Shown here one piece after another: positions 7,522-15,660 of a stretch of 30,714 nucleotides of DNA. Made by a program: the position numbers and the translations under genes. The DNA comes from a virus. The notes beneath the pieces are model-generated. The model did not search any database. It was not told where the DNA came from and worked only from the letters and a program-made list of their open reading frames with translations. The first letter of the stretch is position 1. Each line of letters opens with the position of its first letter. The DNA lies in the IMG/VR virus record IMGVR_UViG_3300032323_002994, positions 1 to 30,714 of that record. One strand, given 5' to 3'.

Positions 7522-9732
7522 TTAAAACGTACCTTGTGCGATAACTTCATTGAAGTTAACTCCGGTTTGTGTTGCAATGAAATCACAGAGAATAAATTCT
7601 GCTGTTCTTACTGGTTGAATATAAACTGATACATTCATTTGATTAGCATCAATGATAGATGGTGGGTTATTTCTTGAGTCACATACAATCTGATAAGCAA
7701 ATAAACCATCACTATTAAGTGCCTTGTCAAATATTGGTTTTAATGTATTAACAAGACGGGTTTGTGTTGTGTAGTTATTAGGCTCAAACACATAGTATTG
7801 TAATGCAGTCTTAGTTGATTTTTCAAGTGTTAAGAAAAGTCTTCTTACATTGATTCTATCGAAAGCCGAAGGCTTAGTGTAGAGTGTTTTTTGACCAAAT
7901 ATTACAATACCTTCACCTTGGAATGATGCGATTGGATTTACATTTATTCTATAAAGAAGATCTCTTTGTTTTTGTGTCGGACTTACTCCGATATCAATTA
8001 CATTTGTAAGAGTACCACGATTGAATCCTGCAGGTGCTGCCCAAGGAGCTACTCTTTGTGAGGTTGTTGCTATAATTGATGCAGCCCAACCAGAGGAAGG
8101 AACCCAAACATTACTGTTTGATGCCGTATCGTTCACAAGCAACCAGTTACCGTATGTTGCAGCATAGCTAGAAACATTAGAAGCAAACTGATTATGTACA
8201 GGCCAGTATATATCTTGTGAGAAGTTATAACCATTTACAGTAGTTGCTTTAGTGTTTTTTCCTTGTACAAAAATGTTACGAATAGGATCTGCGATGAATA
8301 AGTGATCTTTTCTTGTTTGATCAGCAAATGTTATGAATTGTGTAGCAATTGCTTGATAAGCATTGTAGAGAGATCCACCTACAATATTTCCTGTTTGTTC
8401 TTTAAGTGTGGAGATGTCAACGTTATATGTTTCATCGAAGATATAAACACCATTTCCATCTCCATAATTAGGATCTGCTTCTCTCATTACTGCACTAGAC
8501 CAAATTGTTCCAAGACCTGCTTCTACAACAACATCAAGTGGTTGATCTAAGTTATCAATGTTGTTGAGAATTCTTTGAAGTTTTGCTGGAACATTTCCAA
8601 CATTTCCAGCAATTTGATTTGTTGTGGAGATGTAAACACCTTCAGAATAAAGGTTTTTAGCTTCATCTGAGACTCTTACAGTCTTTGCAGGTGTTCCGTC
8701 AGAGTTAACCCATGTTCCTGTGTCTGCGATGTATGGGTTAGTTACAACTTTAATATTTGATGAATTGCGGTTTGCTACATTATCAAGATTAAAGGTTACA
8801 GGTGCTCCACCAACAGGATTGTTCTGGGTTCTCTTGGCATAAAGTGATCCTGTATAGGATTCGCTGACCAAGGCATCCAGAACAACAGTATCCTGTGCAT
8901 ATATGGATGTACGAATCTTGAACACCATGAGTGTCAAGCAATCATTATAAGAAGAAGATCCAAAATTAAATGCTGTTGGGAACTGCTCTATTGTTTGTGA
9001 GATACTTTCTCCACCAGCAGAGAAACTTTGTGTTAAGCTGAAGTCGAGTCTGGATGAAGGAACATTAGTAAATGTCTGATATGATCCGTCAATTATTGTG
9101 TTCGATGCCTTGATGCCAGTGATTGAATTAAAATCAGATGCAGGATTTGCATTTGAGTTATCACAGAGACCTACATAATAACCTTCATAGATTTCACTGA
9201 TAGCTGTTTTAGCAGAATCTAAAACAACGATACCACCCTTTGTGGATATATCAGCAAATGACTCAATATCACCTGCAGTATATCCATTACCCCAAACAAT
9301 ATTGTTTTCGAGTATTTGTGTATATTCATCGTCTGTGAGAAGAACCGAAACAGGAGGTAATACCTTGAAGCTTGTGGAATCTTCATATGTTGCGGCATCC
9401 GAAGAAAGCGGATAAACAAGTGCGGAATATTGATTTGAAAATCCTTCACCAGCACCAGAACCATAAGGCATTCTTGTTACTAAAACATTAGCAGGGGATG
9501 TTGTTAAAAGCTGACGAGCAGAATGATAAAGATAACGTTCTGCTGCATTAGTTGGAGAACCGAATGTTCCTTCAAAATCTGAAATGCTTGTTACATTTAT
9601 TAATTCATTTGTCGGTCCTTGTGAAGCGAATCCTGTTAAGAAAACATTTGTTGCTCCAGAAACCTGAGAAATCTGCGAAAGATCTACTTCATTGATTTGT
9701 ACGCCGGGTGATGCTATTGTTAGTGTTGACAT
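7522..9732 (-). CDS. 18: Contractile tail sheath protein (gp18-like)
   Basis: A 736-aa sheath protein, slightly longer than T4 gp18 (659 aa). The start TIASPGVQINEVDLSQ followed by VFLTGFASQGPTNE is the classic sheath N-terminus (PGV...E.D, then G.a..Gp). The C-terminal part contains GEGIVIFGQKTL and the RINVRRLFLTLEKS...LQYYVFEPN series, the conserved sheath domain that includes the handshake arm region. The protein ends FIATQTGVNFNEVIAQGTF. It identifies the phage as a contractile-tail virus. The insertion relative to T4 is probably in the surface-exposed middle domains. The ATG at 9732 has a TAAATA box 12 nt upstream. Confidence 0.95.
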   Translation of the reverse strand: MSTLTIASPGVQINEVDLSQISQVSGATNVFLTGFASQGPTNELINVTSISDFEGTFGSPTNAAERYLYHSARQLLTTSPANVLVTRMPYGSGAGEGFSNQYSALVYPLSSDAATYEDSTSFKVLPPVSVLLTDDEYTQILENNIVWGNGYTAGDIESFADISTKGGIVVLDSAKTAISEIYEGYYVGLCDNSNANPASDFNSITGIKASNTIIDGSYQTFTNVPSSRLDFSLTQSFSAGGESISQTIEQFPTAFNFGSSSYNDCLTLMVFKIRTSIYAQDTVVLDALVSESYTGSLYAKRTQNNPVGGAPVTFNLDNVANRNSSNIKVVTNPYIADTGTWVNSDGTPAKTVRVSDEAKNLYSEGVYISTTNQIAGNVGNVPAKLQRILNNIDNLDQPLDVVVEAGLGTIWSSAVMREADPNYGDGNGVYIFDETYNVDISTLKEQTGNIVGGSLYNAYQAIATQFITFADQTRKDHLFIADPIRNIFVQGKNTKATTVNGYNFSQDIYWPVHNQFASNVSSYAATYGNWLLVNDTASNSNVWVPSSGWAASIIATTSQRVAPWAAPAGFNRGTLTNVIDIGVSPTQKQRDLLYRINVNPIASFQGEGIVIFGQKTLYTKPSAFDRINVRRLFLTLEKSTKTALQYYVFEPNNYTTQTRLVNTLKPIFDKALNSDGLFAYQIVCDSRNNPPSIIDANQMNVSVYIQPVRTAEFILCDFIATQTGVNFNEVIAQGTF

Positions 9733-9744
9733 AATTACTAGTAT

Positions 9745-9750
9745 TATTTA
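9745..9750 (-). promoter_or_regulatory. TAAATA box before the tail sheath gene
   Basis: ACAAAGGTAAATAAT on the minus strand; TAAATA ends 12 nt before the ATG at 9732. The preceding ACAAAG is shared with the boxes at 10221 and 14521, suggesting an extended element. Confidence 0.5.
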
Positions 9751-9823
9751 CCTTTGTTTGTTATCATTTTTAGATATTTTTTTTTACTTTAAAAAACAAC
9801 AGTTGCATATAATTATATATAGA

Positions 9824-10201
9824 ATGAACAAATTCTCACAAATAATAGAAAAAACCCTAAATCAATTAAATGAAGTAAATGCTGATGGAACTGATTCTGG
9901 GGGATATTACAATAATCAACCATCACCAACATCACCACAAGCAGCAGGTGCAGCTAGTCTCCATCCAGATTTAGTAGCCGCTTTGAAGAAAATACAAACA
10001 AATCCCAGCACTCCAAATTTAAATGCAAACGAAGCTGCTGCGATTCAGGCACTTTCAAAAAATTTAAAAACAACAAACAATACTGAATCAAAACCAGAGG
10101 AAAAAGATACAGAAAACAAATCTGAAAAAGACACTAATAGTAATACTGCAAACTCAAATGGTGGACAGGTTCAAAATACTATTGTAAGCAGCATTCCCTA
10201 A
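9824..10201 (+). CDS. Small Asn/Ser/Thr-rich protein, possible head-internal protein
   Basis: Unrecognised 125-aa protein. I choose the ATG at 9824 because the upstream in-frame sequence overlaps the sheath start on the other strand and is not protein-like. The first 17 residues form an amphipathic helix ending L-N-E (residues 15-17), one of several such N-termini in this window. The rest is low complexity: Pro/Ser/Ala-rich (30-60) and then Asn/Lys/Glu/Thr-rich, probably disordered. It is the first gene of the plus-strand block, divergent from the sheath gene. No TAAATA box is seen before it. Function unknown. Confidence 0.7.
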   Translation: MNKFSQIIEKTLNQLNEVNADGTDSGGYYNNQPSPTSPQAAGAASLHPDLVAALKKIQTNPSTPNLNANEAAAIQALSKNLKTTNNTESKPEEKDTENKSEKDTNSNTANSNGGQVQNTIVSSIP

Positions 10202-10220
10202 TTTGTTTGTATAAACAAAG

Positions 10221-10226
10221 TAAATA
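10221..10226 (+). promoter_or_regulatory. TAAATA box before phoH
   Basis: ACAAAGTAAATAACTT; TAAATA ends 11 nt before the ATG at 10238. The same ACAAAG precedes it as at the sheath gene and the acidic-protein gene. Confidence 0.5.
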
Positions 10227-10237
10227 ACTTATAACAT

Positions 10238-11152
10238 ATGGGAAAATCCCCCCGCAACAAAAAGGATTCTATCAAAAAACAATCCGGTAGAATTCATCAC
10301 GAAACGACAACCATTCAAGCTGGCAAGACAGAAGATAATTCTCCTTACGTCTTTCAAAGAGATAAAATATCATTCGATCTTACTATTAAGAACCTTCCTT
10401 GGACAGAAAAGCAAAAAGAAATTATTGCTACTTTCCTAGACAAGAAAACAAAGGTGTTATTCCTTAAAGGTCCTGCTGGTACATCTAAAACTACACTTGC
10501 AATGTACTGTGGATTAACTCTTCTTAACATGAGAAGAATATCCGATATGGTACTTGTAAGATCAGCAGTTGAATCTTCAGATTCAAAACTAGGGTTTTTG
10601 CCCGGTGATGTTGCTGAAAAGTTCAATGTTTATCTAACTCCTTTCCATGATAAGTTTGAGGAACTTCTCTGCAAACCACAATTAGATAGATTAGAAAAGG
10701 ACAACAGACTGACCATCTGCCCAATTAACTTTGCGAGAGGTCTCCACTTCTCCGCAAAATTTGTATGTGCTGATGAAGTTCAGAACTTCTCTAAAAGAGA
10801 AATCCATACTCTTATGAGTCGTATCGGTGAATTCTCAAAGGTATTCCTTTGTGGTGATCCAGAACAGAGTGATCTACCTGCTGGTAAATCAGGATTCGAT
10901 AAGGTTTATAATCTTTTCAATAATGATGAAGCCAAAGAACATGGTATTTTCTGTATGGAATTAACCGAAGATGATATTGTTCGTTCTGAGCTTTGCAAAT
11001 TTATTACTCATAAATTTAAAGAATTACAACTTGCCACACAGCAGGAAGAAGCTAATAAAAATCAACATCACAGAGAAAACAAACATGTGGATCATAATAT
11101 TAGTGGCTCAGATTTAGAAAAAACAACTTGGAAACCTACCAACAATAAGTAA
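10238..11152 (+). CDS. phoH: PhoH-like ATPase
   Basis: A 304-aa P-loop ATPase of the PhoH family, common in marine and other phages; its role in infection is not established. After a basic 40-residue leader come Q-motif-like TEKQKEII, Walker A GPAGTSKT (residues 78-85), the RSAVE...LGFLPG segment typical of PhoH, Walker B ADEVQNFS (around 178-185, DExQN) and the sensor LCGDPEQSD (204-212). The core is complete. The last 60 residues are polar and His/Gln-rich and look unstructured. The stop codon forms part of a TAAATA box for the next gene. Confidence 0.93.
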   Translation: MGKSPRNKKDSIKKQSGRIHHETTTIQAGKTEDNSPYVFQRDKISFDLTIKNLPWTEKQKEIIATFLDKKTKVLFLKGPAGTSKTTLAMYCGLTLLNMRRISDMVLVRSAVESSDSKLGFLPGDVAEKFNVYLTPFHDKFEELLCKPQLDRLEKDNRLTICPINFARGLHFSAKFVCADEVQNFSKREIHTLMSRIGEFSKVFLCGDPEQSDLPAGKSGFDKVYNLFNNDEAKEHGIFCMELTEDDIVRSELCKFITHKFKELQLATQQEEANKNQHHRENKHVDHNISGSDLEKTTWKPTNNK

Positions 11153-11155
11153 ATA
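11150..11155 (+). promoter_or_regulatory. TAAATA box before a small zinc-ribbon gene
   Basis: TAAATA begins with the phoH stop codon and ends 8 nt before the ATG at 11164. Confidence 0.4.
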
Positions 11156-11163
11156 CATATCTA

Positions 11164-11343
11164 ATGACCAATACAACATACACATCAGTAGTAAACAGAC
11201 CCATACCATGTTCTTTTTGCGGAGCACAAGTACAAGGACAAGTAAATCAAATACCAAACAGCGCAACAAGAACTACAGAAAACATTTGTAGATGGGTTTG
11301 TGCAAGATGCGGTAATTTAGTAAAAATGGGAAAAGTTTCTTAA
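11164..11343 (+). CDS. 59-aa zinc-ribbon protein
   Basis: Very small protein with two metal-binding knuckles: PCSFCG (Cys at about 16 and 19) and CRWVCARCG (CxxxCxxC, around 44-51), which would bind zinc. It sits 11 nt after phoH and 2 nt before the next gene, so it is probably cotranscribed. No partner or role is recognisable. The four suitably spaced cysteines and the tight spacing support it as a true gene. Confidence 0.75.
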   Translation: MTNTTYTSVVNRPIPCSFCGAQVQGQVNQIPNSATRTTENICRWVCARCGNLVKMGKVS

Positions 11344-11345
11344 AA

Positions 11346-11822
11346 ATGGATTTTAAAAAAACATTAAATGAATCTTTGGACGGGATGTGGAATAACCGTC
11401 AATATGGTGGTTCCAGTGAACCACCTCGTAAAGATTACGTACCCCTCAGTTCGAGTGGTGGTTACAATTTCCCATATCAACACGGCGCACCCCCAATATC
11501 CCCACCAACTGCACCTGAACCAGAAAACACACCAGAAATACCTTGGCCCCTTCAAACAGTAAGTGCAGATTTTGCCGATAGTTTTGTCTATTTATTATCC
11601 GCATTGAAGAAGATGGAGGCTTGTCTTAGAATGAATCCTACGCTTAAAAAGAAGCAAAGGTATGAGTTGAAGAAGTTTATAAAATATACAAAAGGTGCTT
11701 TGGCTAGAATACAAGTAGTTGGTTCACAGATAGTATCTGCTACAAATTTAGCAGGGAGTCTTCCTACTCAAACTCCCCAAAATACACAGAGCACTTTATA
11801 CAAAGAATTAGAAAAAAAGTAA
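11346..11822 (+). CDS. Unknown 158-aa protein with L-x-E N-terminus
   Basis: Unrecognised. The start M-D-F-K-K-T-L-N-E-S has L-N-E at residues 7-9 and resembles other short amphipathic starts in this window. Residues 15-65 are rich in Gly, Pro, Ser and Tyr and look disordered. From about 70 to 135 there is a helical domain (ADFADSFVYLLSALKKMEACLRM followed by basic KKKQRYELKKFIKY). It follows the zinc-ribbon gene by 2 nt. A structural or head-internal protein is possible; no function can be assigned. Confidence 0.7.
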   Translation: MDFKKTLNESLDGMWNNRQYGGSSEPPRKDYVPLSSSGGYNFPYQHGAPPISPPTAPEPENTPEIPWPLQTVSADFADSFVYLLSALKKMEACLRMNPTLKKKQRYELKKFIKYTKGALARIQVVGSQIVSATNLAGSLPTQTPQNTQSTLYKELEKK

Positions 11823-11868
11823 TTTTTCTACTTTACATTACCAGATATATGTTGCATTATTATCTGGT

Positions 11869-12285
11869 ATGAAAAATCAAATCGCAATATTCATTAAATC
11901 TACTCTAGTAGTTTTATTCATTTCTTCATTGATATCACTTTCTGTTTGGATGTTTGGTGGCAATTTTATTGCTGCCTTTATTCTAGCTGTTTCTTTACAA
12001 TATATTCTTTTTAGTTTTGTTGGAACTATTGTGAACAATTATTTTATTCAGAAAACAAGACAGAAAGAACTGGATAAACTAGAACAACTTTCTTCTATTT
12101 TGGGTTGTTCTTCATGTAAACAACCAAATGTAATTACATTTATTCCAGATGAAAAAGAAAGAGTGGAATTTGTTTGTGATAAATGTTCTAAGAAAAATGT
12201 TGTGAATATTGTATTCAGTGTAGCGGGTGTTACAGATCCTATCATTATGAACAATCCTACCGGAGCATCCCTTACCAACGAATAA
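11869..12285 (+). CDS. Membrane protein with C-terminal zinc ribbon
   Basis: A 138-aa protein. Two hydrophobic segments (residues 8-26 and 30-55) form a likely membrane hairpin. A charged linker follows (KTRQKELDKLEQLSS), then a zinc ribbon with CSSC (82-85) and CDKC (105-108). This layout would put the ribbon in the cytoplasm if both ends are inside. Homologue not recognised. The next gene starts 1 nt after its stop, so they are probably translated together. Confidence 0.75.
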   Translation: MKNQIAIFIKSTLVVLFISSLISLSVWMFGGNFIAAFILAVSLQYILFSFVGTIVNNYFIQKTRQKELDKLEQLSSILGCSSCKQPNVITFIPDEKERVEFVCDKCSKKNVVNIVFSVAGVTDPIIMNNPTGASLTNE

Positions 12286-12286
12286 T

Positions 12287-12583
12287 ATGAAAACAGTAAC
12301 ACAAACAACAAACAAACAATCTCTTGAATGGTGGGAGAAAACTCACACAGAAGCAGCTACTTTGGCAAAATGGATGGCTATGTATGAGGCGATTAATATC
12401 GTAGCAGATAAAGCAGAAGAAAAGGGTATTCCTCCAGAGGAAATCGTCTATAAACCAAAAGCTATCCAAGATTATATTGATAAGACTCAAGATATCATTT
12501 TAAGAAAACTTCTTGAACAAGATTTTAAAATTCAAATCTGTTATTCAGAGGAACCTAATGATAAGGAATCATATATCGTCTGA
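12287..12583 (+). CDS. Unknown 98-aa helical protein
   Basis: Unrecognised soluble protein with an even helix-forming composition: EWWEKTHTEAATLAKWMAMYEAINIVADKA (an aromatic, alanine-rich helix), a GIPPEEIVYKPKAI turn, then a helix and an acidic C-terminus. It is the last gene of this plus-strand block and ends exactly where the convergent neck-protein gene ends (no spacer), so any terminator would have to lie inside coding sequence. Confidence 0.68.
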   Translation: MKTVTQTTNKQSLEWWEKTHTEAATLAKWMAMYEAINIVADKAEEKGIPPEEIVYKPKAIQDYIDKTQDIILRKLLEQDFKIQICYSEEPNDKESYIV

Positions 12584-13213
12584 TTAATAACCTCCATAAA
12601 CAGAGGTATTATCACACGGATTCTCTGTGGCATAATCAAAATTATTGAGAGAGGCTTCGTCTGCTTGGGCAGTATCGTCTAATGGATTATTTCCGAGTCC
12701 AGAACCGGGACCATTAGGTGCATAACTAGCATCATAACGTTTAGCCTTGAAAAACCAAACATAATGTCCACCGAGAGGATTTCCTTGAAATTCATCAATT
12801 ACTTCTGTAAGTTGAAAAACATTTGCACCTCTTTTTGGATAATTTAAACGATCAACACCATATTCTGAAAGTGTCATACAGTCACCAGCTTTTGGTTCTG
12901 ATGAAGCTCCATAATAGAGTGTATATGTTTTTGGATGAATAACACCAGCCAAATCACTATCTGCTATAATTCCAAATTTAGATAAAAGAAGAGAATCGTT
13001 GTTTAAATTTAAAAGAACAACAAATTCTTTTGGTGGAGAAAAACCAGCATCTGGCTGTTCACCATATAAGAAATTGGAAGCAGAAAGAGATGTGTCTAAT
13101 GAATAATATAGGATGTCTTGTCCATAGATATTAATTTGCTCATACCACCAATTTGAAAAGTTTTCCCTTTCATTTTGGTTTATATGTTTATTTAAAAATC
13201 TTAATTTTTCCAT
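12584..13213 (-). CDS. 14: Neck protein (gp14-like)
   Basis: A 209-aa protein resembling T4 gp14 (256 aa), which with gp13 closes the filled head and joins it to the tail. I see the gp14 pattern in order: an early YGQDILYYSLDT strand where gp14 has GVECYYVPRE; FLYGEQPDAGF like the LIFGED region; LLNLNNDSLLLSKFGI like the NSF.G...FFSNFGM stretch; then EPKAGDCMTLSEYG like EPKEGDLIYFP; and VFQLTEVID...NPLGGHYVWFFKAKRYD at the end. The C-terminal 40 residues are acidic and low complexity. It overlaps nothing and starts 1 nt after the 127-aa gene. Confidence 0.72.
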   Translation of the reverse strand: MEKLRFLNKHINQNERENFSNWWYEQINIYGQDILYYSLDTSLSASNFLYGEQPDAGFSPPKEFVVLLNLNNDSLLLSKFGIIADSDLAGVIHPKTYTLYYGASSEPKAGDCMTLSEYGVDRLNYPKRGANVFQLTEVIDEFQGNPLGGHYVWFFKAKRYDASYAPNGPGSGLGNNPLDDTAQADEASLNNFDYATENPCDNTSVYGGY

Positions 13214-13214
13214 A

Positions 13215-13598
13215 TTATTTCTTTTTTTCGGATCTGGAAACGTAAAATTTTCCTTTTCCTGCTTGTTCTTCTTCGTTTTCTGCTTTCGCAGGTGGATAAT
13301 AACTTAATATAATTCCGGTCTGTTTTATTGCTTTAGAATATTTTCTTTTTGGATCATGAGTTAAGCCATATGTTCTAGCAAGTCTTAGTCCAGCATCATA
13401 TGAAATATTCCAAAATCCATATTTTTCATTCTTTACAATATTATCTATGATAGGATCTTCTTTTTTTCCTTTATAACCATGTACATACCCAACCTGATTT
13501 TGATGTTTTCTTATTGGTGATCTAAGCAAGTTTTGATGTTGTTGTCTGCTGTTCTCAGTGGGCTTTGCAATATTAAAGTATTTTTTAAAGGAGTCCAT
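13215..13598 (-). CDS. Unknown 127-aa basic protein upstream of the neck gene
   Basis: Unrecognised. It starts MDSFKKYFNIAKPTEN, a short amphipathic N-terminus, then a Gln/His/Arg-rich stretch and a compact middle region FWNISYDAGLRLARTYGLTHDPKR (residues about 62-85). The end is basic (SRSEKKK). Its stop is 1 nt from the gp14-like start, so the two are expressed together, suggesting a head-completion or neck role. A TAAATA box lies 6 nt before the ATG, downstream of a terminator, so this pair appears to form its own transcription unit. Confidence 0.68.
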   Translation of the reverse strand: MDSFKKYFNIAKPTENSRQQHQNLLRSPIRKHQNQVGYVHGYKGKKEDPIIDNIVKNEKYGFWNISYDAGLRLARTYGLTHDPKRKYSKAIKQTGIILSYYPPAKAENEEEQAGKGKFYVSRSEKKK

Positions 13599-13604
13599 GT
13601 ATTA

Positions 13605-13610
13605 TATTTA
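13605..13610 (-). promoter_or_regulatory. TAAATA box before the neck operon
   Basis: AAGTAAATATAATAC on the minus strand; TAAATA ends 6 nt before the ATG at 13598 and lies 10 nt past the terminator hairpin. Confidence 0.5.
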
Positions 13611-13620
13611 CTTACCAATA

Positions 13621-13646
13621 AAAAAGCCCTCCGAAGAGGGCTTTTT
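13621..13646 (-). terminator. Rho-independent terminator, UUCG tetraloop
   Basis: Perfect 11-bp hairpin with GC-rich core GCCCTC/GAGGGC flanked by A5/T5. On the minus strand the loop reads C(TTCG)G, an extra-stable tetraloop, followed by T5. It lies 23 bases after the stop of the acidic 279-aa gene and would end that transcript. The symmetric A/T arms could also stop plus-strand transcription. Confidence 0.92.
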
Positions 13647-13669
13647 ATGTTTAATTTATTTATTATTTA

Positions 13670-14509
13670 TTACTGATCGAATAAAGACTTACCAACAGTA
13701 ACTCCACCAACATTTTGTTTACTCTTGCTTGTAAGACTTTCTCCTTCTGATGAGGAGAGGGGTTCAAACTTTCCGGTTGTTTTTACACCCTTTGTTGCTT
13801 CTCCCTTTTTCTTAGAAACAGGAACTGCACCCTTAACTGTTTGCTTGCTCTTATCTGAAAGATCTTCACAAGAACCGAGTTCTTCAATCTCTGTAGCTTC
13901 TTCGGTCATTGGACCACCGTCCATTGTGTCGTCTCCTTCTGATTCTCCGTCTAAATCTTCTTCTTCTTCGAGTTCCTCTTCACCGAGTTCTTCGCCTTCG
14001 GATTCTTCAGACTCTTCTTCACCTGCTAATTGCTCTAAAGCTTCTACAGCAGATTTTAAGTGATTTAATACAGTGTGTAAGGAAACTTCTTCCTCTTCTT
14101 CACTAGAAAATTCATCTTCCTCGCCGTCTGTTTCGTCTTGGTCTTCGATTTCGGTGTTGAAATCAAAGCTATCACCTTCAGGGGAAGCCTCGAAATTGTC
14201 TTCCATATCTAAATCCTTAATTTCTTCTTCAGAAATTATCTTATTGAAAAGAAGATCAAATGGATTTCTTGTCTTCTCTTCAACCTTGTGTGGAAGAGAT
14301 TCTGAATCTTGTTCAGAGTGAGGACCCTTAACAGGAGCTTCGATTTCCTTGGCAACCTTTTCAGTTGCTTTGTTCTTAGGCTTTGAATTTTCCTTGGCTC
14401 CGGGAAGATCACCGACGATCTTTTTTGTCTCGTCAGCAATACCGCTGCTAGTAAAGGTTGTAGCCTTATCTTCGTTTAATACGTTGAGGTATGATTTCAT
14501 TAATGACAT
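13670..14509 (-). CDS. Highly acidic protein, head-core or scaffold candidate
   Basis: A 279-aa protein dominated by Asp/Glu between about residues 100 and 215, including runs such as SSEEEEEVS and EELEEEEDLD. One short helical segment (HTVLNHLKSAVEALEQLAGEEE) sits inside the acidic part. The N-terminus, M-S-L-M-K-S-Y-L-N-V-L-N-E, with L-N-E at 11-13, recalls the capsid-targeting peptide of T4 internal proteins; an internal ATG (Met4) would give MKSYLNVLNE, even closer. The C-terminal third is Lys/Ser/Gly-rich. Acidic, helix-containing proteins with such starts serve as prohead core in T4-type phages; that role is inferred. A TAAATA box is upstream and a strong terminator downstream, so it is a single-gene unit. 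Confidence 0.72.
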   Translation of the reverse strand: MSLMKSYLNVLNEDKATTFTSSGIADETKKIVGDLPGAKENSKPKNKATEKVAKEIEAPVKGPHSEQDSESLPHKVEEKTRNPFDLLFNKIISEEEIKDLDMEDNFEASPEGDSFDFNTEIEDQDETDGEEDEFSSEEEEEVSLHTVLNHLKSAVEALEQLAGEEESEESEGEELGEEELEEEEDLDGESEGDDTMDGGPMTEEATEIEELGSCEDLSDKSKQTVKGAVPVSKKKGEATKGVKTTGKFEPLSSSEGESLTSKSKQNVGGVTVGKSLFDQ

Positions 14510-14520
14510 AGTGTTAAAAA

Positions 14521-14526
14521 TATTTA
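14521..14526 (-). promoter_or_regulatory. TAAATA box before the acidic protein gene
   Basis: ACAAAGATAAATATT on the minus strand; TAAATA ends 11 nt before the ATG at 14509. It shares ACAAAG with the boxes of the sheath and phoH genes. Confidence 0.52.
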
Positions 14527-14561
14527 TCTTTGTTTAGTTCAAATTCAATAAAAATTATATA

Positions 14562-15632
14562 TTATTTTTTCTTTACACTTTTTGATGTAATTTTCTTACC
14601 ATATTTCTTAGCACTTTTCTTAACACCCTTTACGATTTTTTCTTCCTCTTTAGGGCCAAGATGTTTCTTCTTAGCTACTGATTTAGCAACTGCCCAAGGA
14701 TTAACTTTCTTTTTGGATTCGATTAAAGTAGTCTTTTCAGAAGATACGGATTCAAAAGGATTATCGGAATATTGTTTATGACCACCTTCTTTTTCATTAT
14801 CATTATATCCTTCATAATAATCTTCAATTTCTTCATCCGTCATTTGATCTTCTGGTATTCTTTTTGAAGTTCCGTCTTGATTTTTAATATAATAATGAGG
14901 AGATTGAGGACGACGATACCAACTATCAGCACTACCACGATCATAAGGACCATTATGACGTTTACGTTGCTCTTCTTCGTATTCCTTTGCATCTTTCAGA
15001 TTGTCATTATAAGAATCCGAATTCATGCGATTTGAAATTTCTTGATTTCTTATTGCTTTTTCTTCATCTTCAGCTTCATCGGAAAAATCTTCATATCGAT
15101 TAGACTCCATAAGACCAAGTGACTGTAGTTCATCATAAACTAATGCAGTGATATAATCAACATCTGTTGAAGATTTACCAACCATAGGCAAATATTTTTT
15201 AACATACATTTTTAATGTAGGAACATTTAAATTAGGGGTTCCTTTTATTTTTTCTGCAATCTTTTTAGCAGCAACATCGTCTGGAATAATATTAGCTGAT
15301 TCCTTTATGATATAACCACTATCTGCATAATGATTTAACATATGTTTCTTTGTGGCAATTGCGTCTTCTAAACTATCTGTATAATAAGAAGGTCCCTCTT
15401 GATATTTGCCATTGATATAAACTTTAGCAACATATTCTCCTGTTTCTGCTTTCTTAACTACAGAAATTTTTACAACTCCTTTAGTGCTTCTTATTTTTGC
15501 ACTTGGTTTTAGAGCATCGTTTTTTTCTTCGTAATCTAATGCGTCTGCTCTAGAGTCTTCTCTACGAAAATCGTCGTTGTTATAAATGTTAGAATATGCT
15601 TCAGAAAGCATTCTTAAATCTTTGGAGTCCAT
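14562..15632 (-). CDS. 356-aa protein with GSADSWYRR phage motif, possible head-internal protein
   Basis: Function unknown. The N-terminus M-D-S-K-D-L-R-M-L-S-E-A-Y is nearly the same as those of the proteins at 19994 and 26620, and contains L-S-E/A at 9-12, which fits a T4-type prohead protease site. Residues about 40-110 form a small mixed domain (VKISVVKKAETGEYVAKVYING). Residues around 235-290 carry a pattern I know from many phage genomes: R-G-S-A-D-S-W-Y-R-R, then P-H-Y-Y, then an MTDEEIEDYYEGYNDNEKEGG turn. The last 45 residues are very basic, with NPWAVAKSVAKKK as in other small phage proteins. It could be a packaged DNA-binding protein. Confidence 0.7.
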   Translation of the reverse strand: MDSKDLRMLSEAYSNIYNNDDFRREDSRADALDYEEKNDALKPSAKIRSTKGVVKISVVKKAETGEYVAKVYINGKYQEGPSYYTDSLEDAIATKKHMLNHYADSGYIIKESANIIPDDVAAKKIAEKIKGTPNLNVPTLKMYVKKYLPMVGKSSTDVDYITALVYDELQSLGLMESNRYEDFSDEAEDEEKAIRNQEISNRMNSDSYNDNLKDAKEYEEEQRKRHNGPYDRGSADSWYRRPQSPHYYIKNQDGTSKRIPEDQMTDEEIEDYYEGYNDNEKEGGHKQYSDNPFESVSSEKTTLIESKKKVNPWAVAKSVAKKKHLGPKEEEKIVKGVKKSAKKYGKKITSKSVKKK

Positions 15633-15645
15633 AATATGTATAGAC

Positions 15646-15651
15646 TATTTA
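15646..15651 (-). promoter_or_regulatory. TAAATA box before the 356-aa gene
   Basis: GAGTAAATAGTC on the minus strand; TAAATA ends 13 nt before the ATG at 15632. Confidence 0.42.
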
Positions 15652-15660
15652 CTCCATACG

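Noticed and set aside
9692-9823. N-terminal extension of the 125-aa protein
   Set aside because: It would overlap the sheath gene start and its promoter box and codes for an unconvincing hydrophobic stretch with no conserved leader.
12585-12611. ACCTC/GAGGT inverted repeat at the convergent gene ends as a terminator
   Set aside because: Only five pairs and no T-run; it lies within the coding end of the neck gene.
13725-14063. Serine-rich plus-strand open frame
   Set aside because: It is the antisense of the Glu/Asp-rich acidic gene; codons for Glu and Asp read backwards give Ser, Phe and Leu. No start context.
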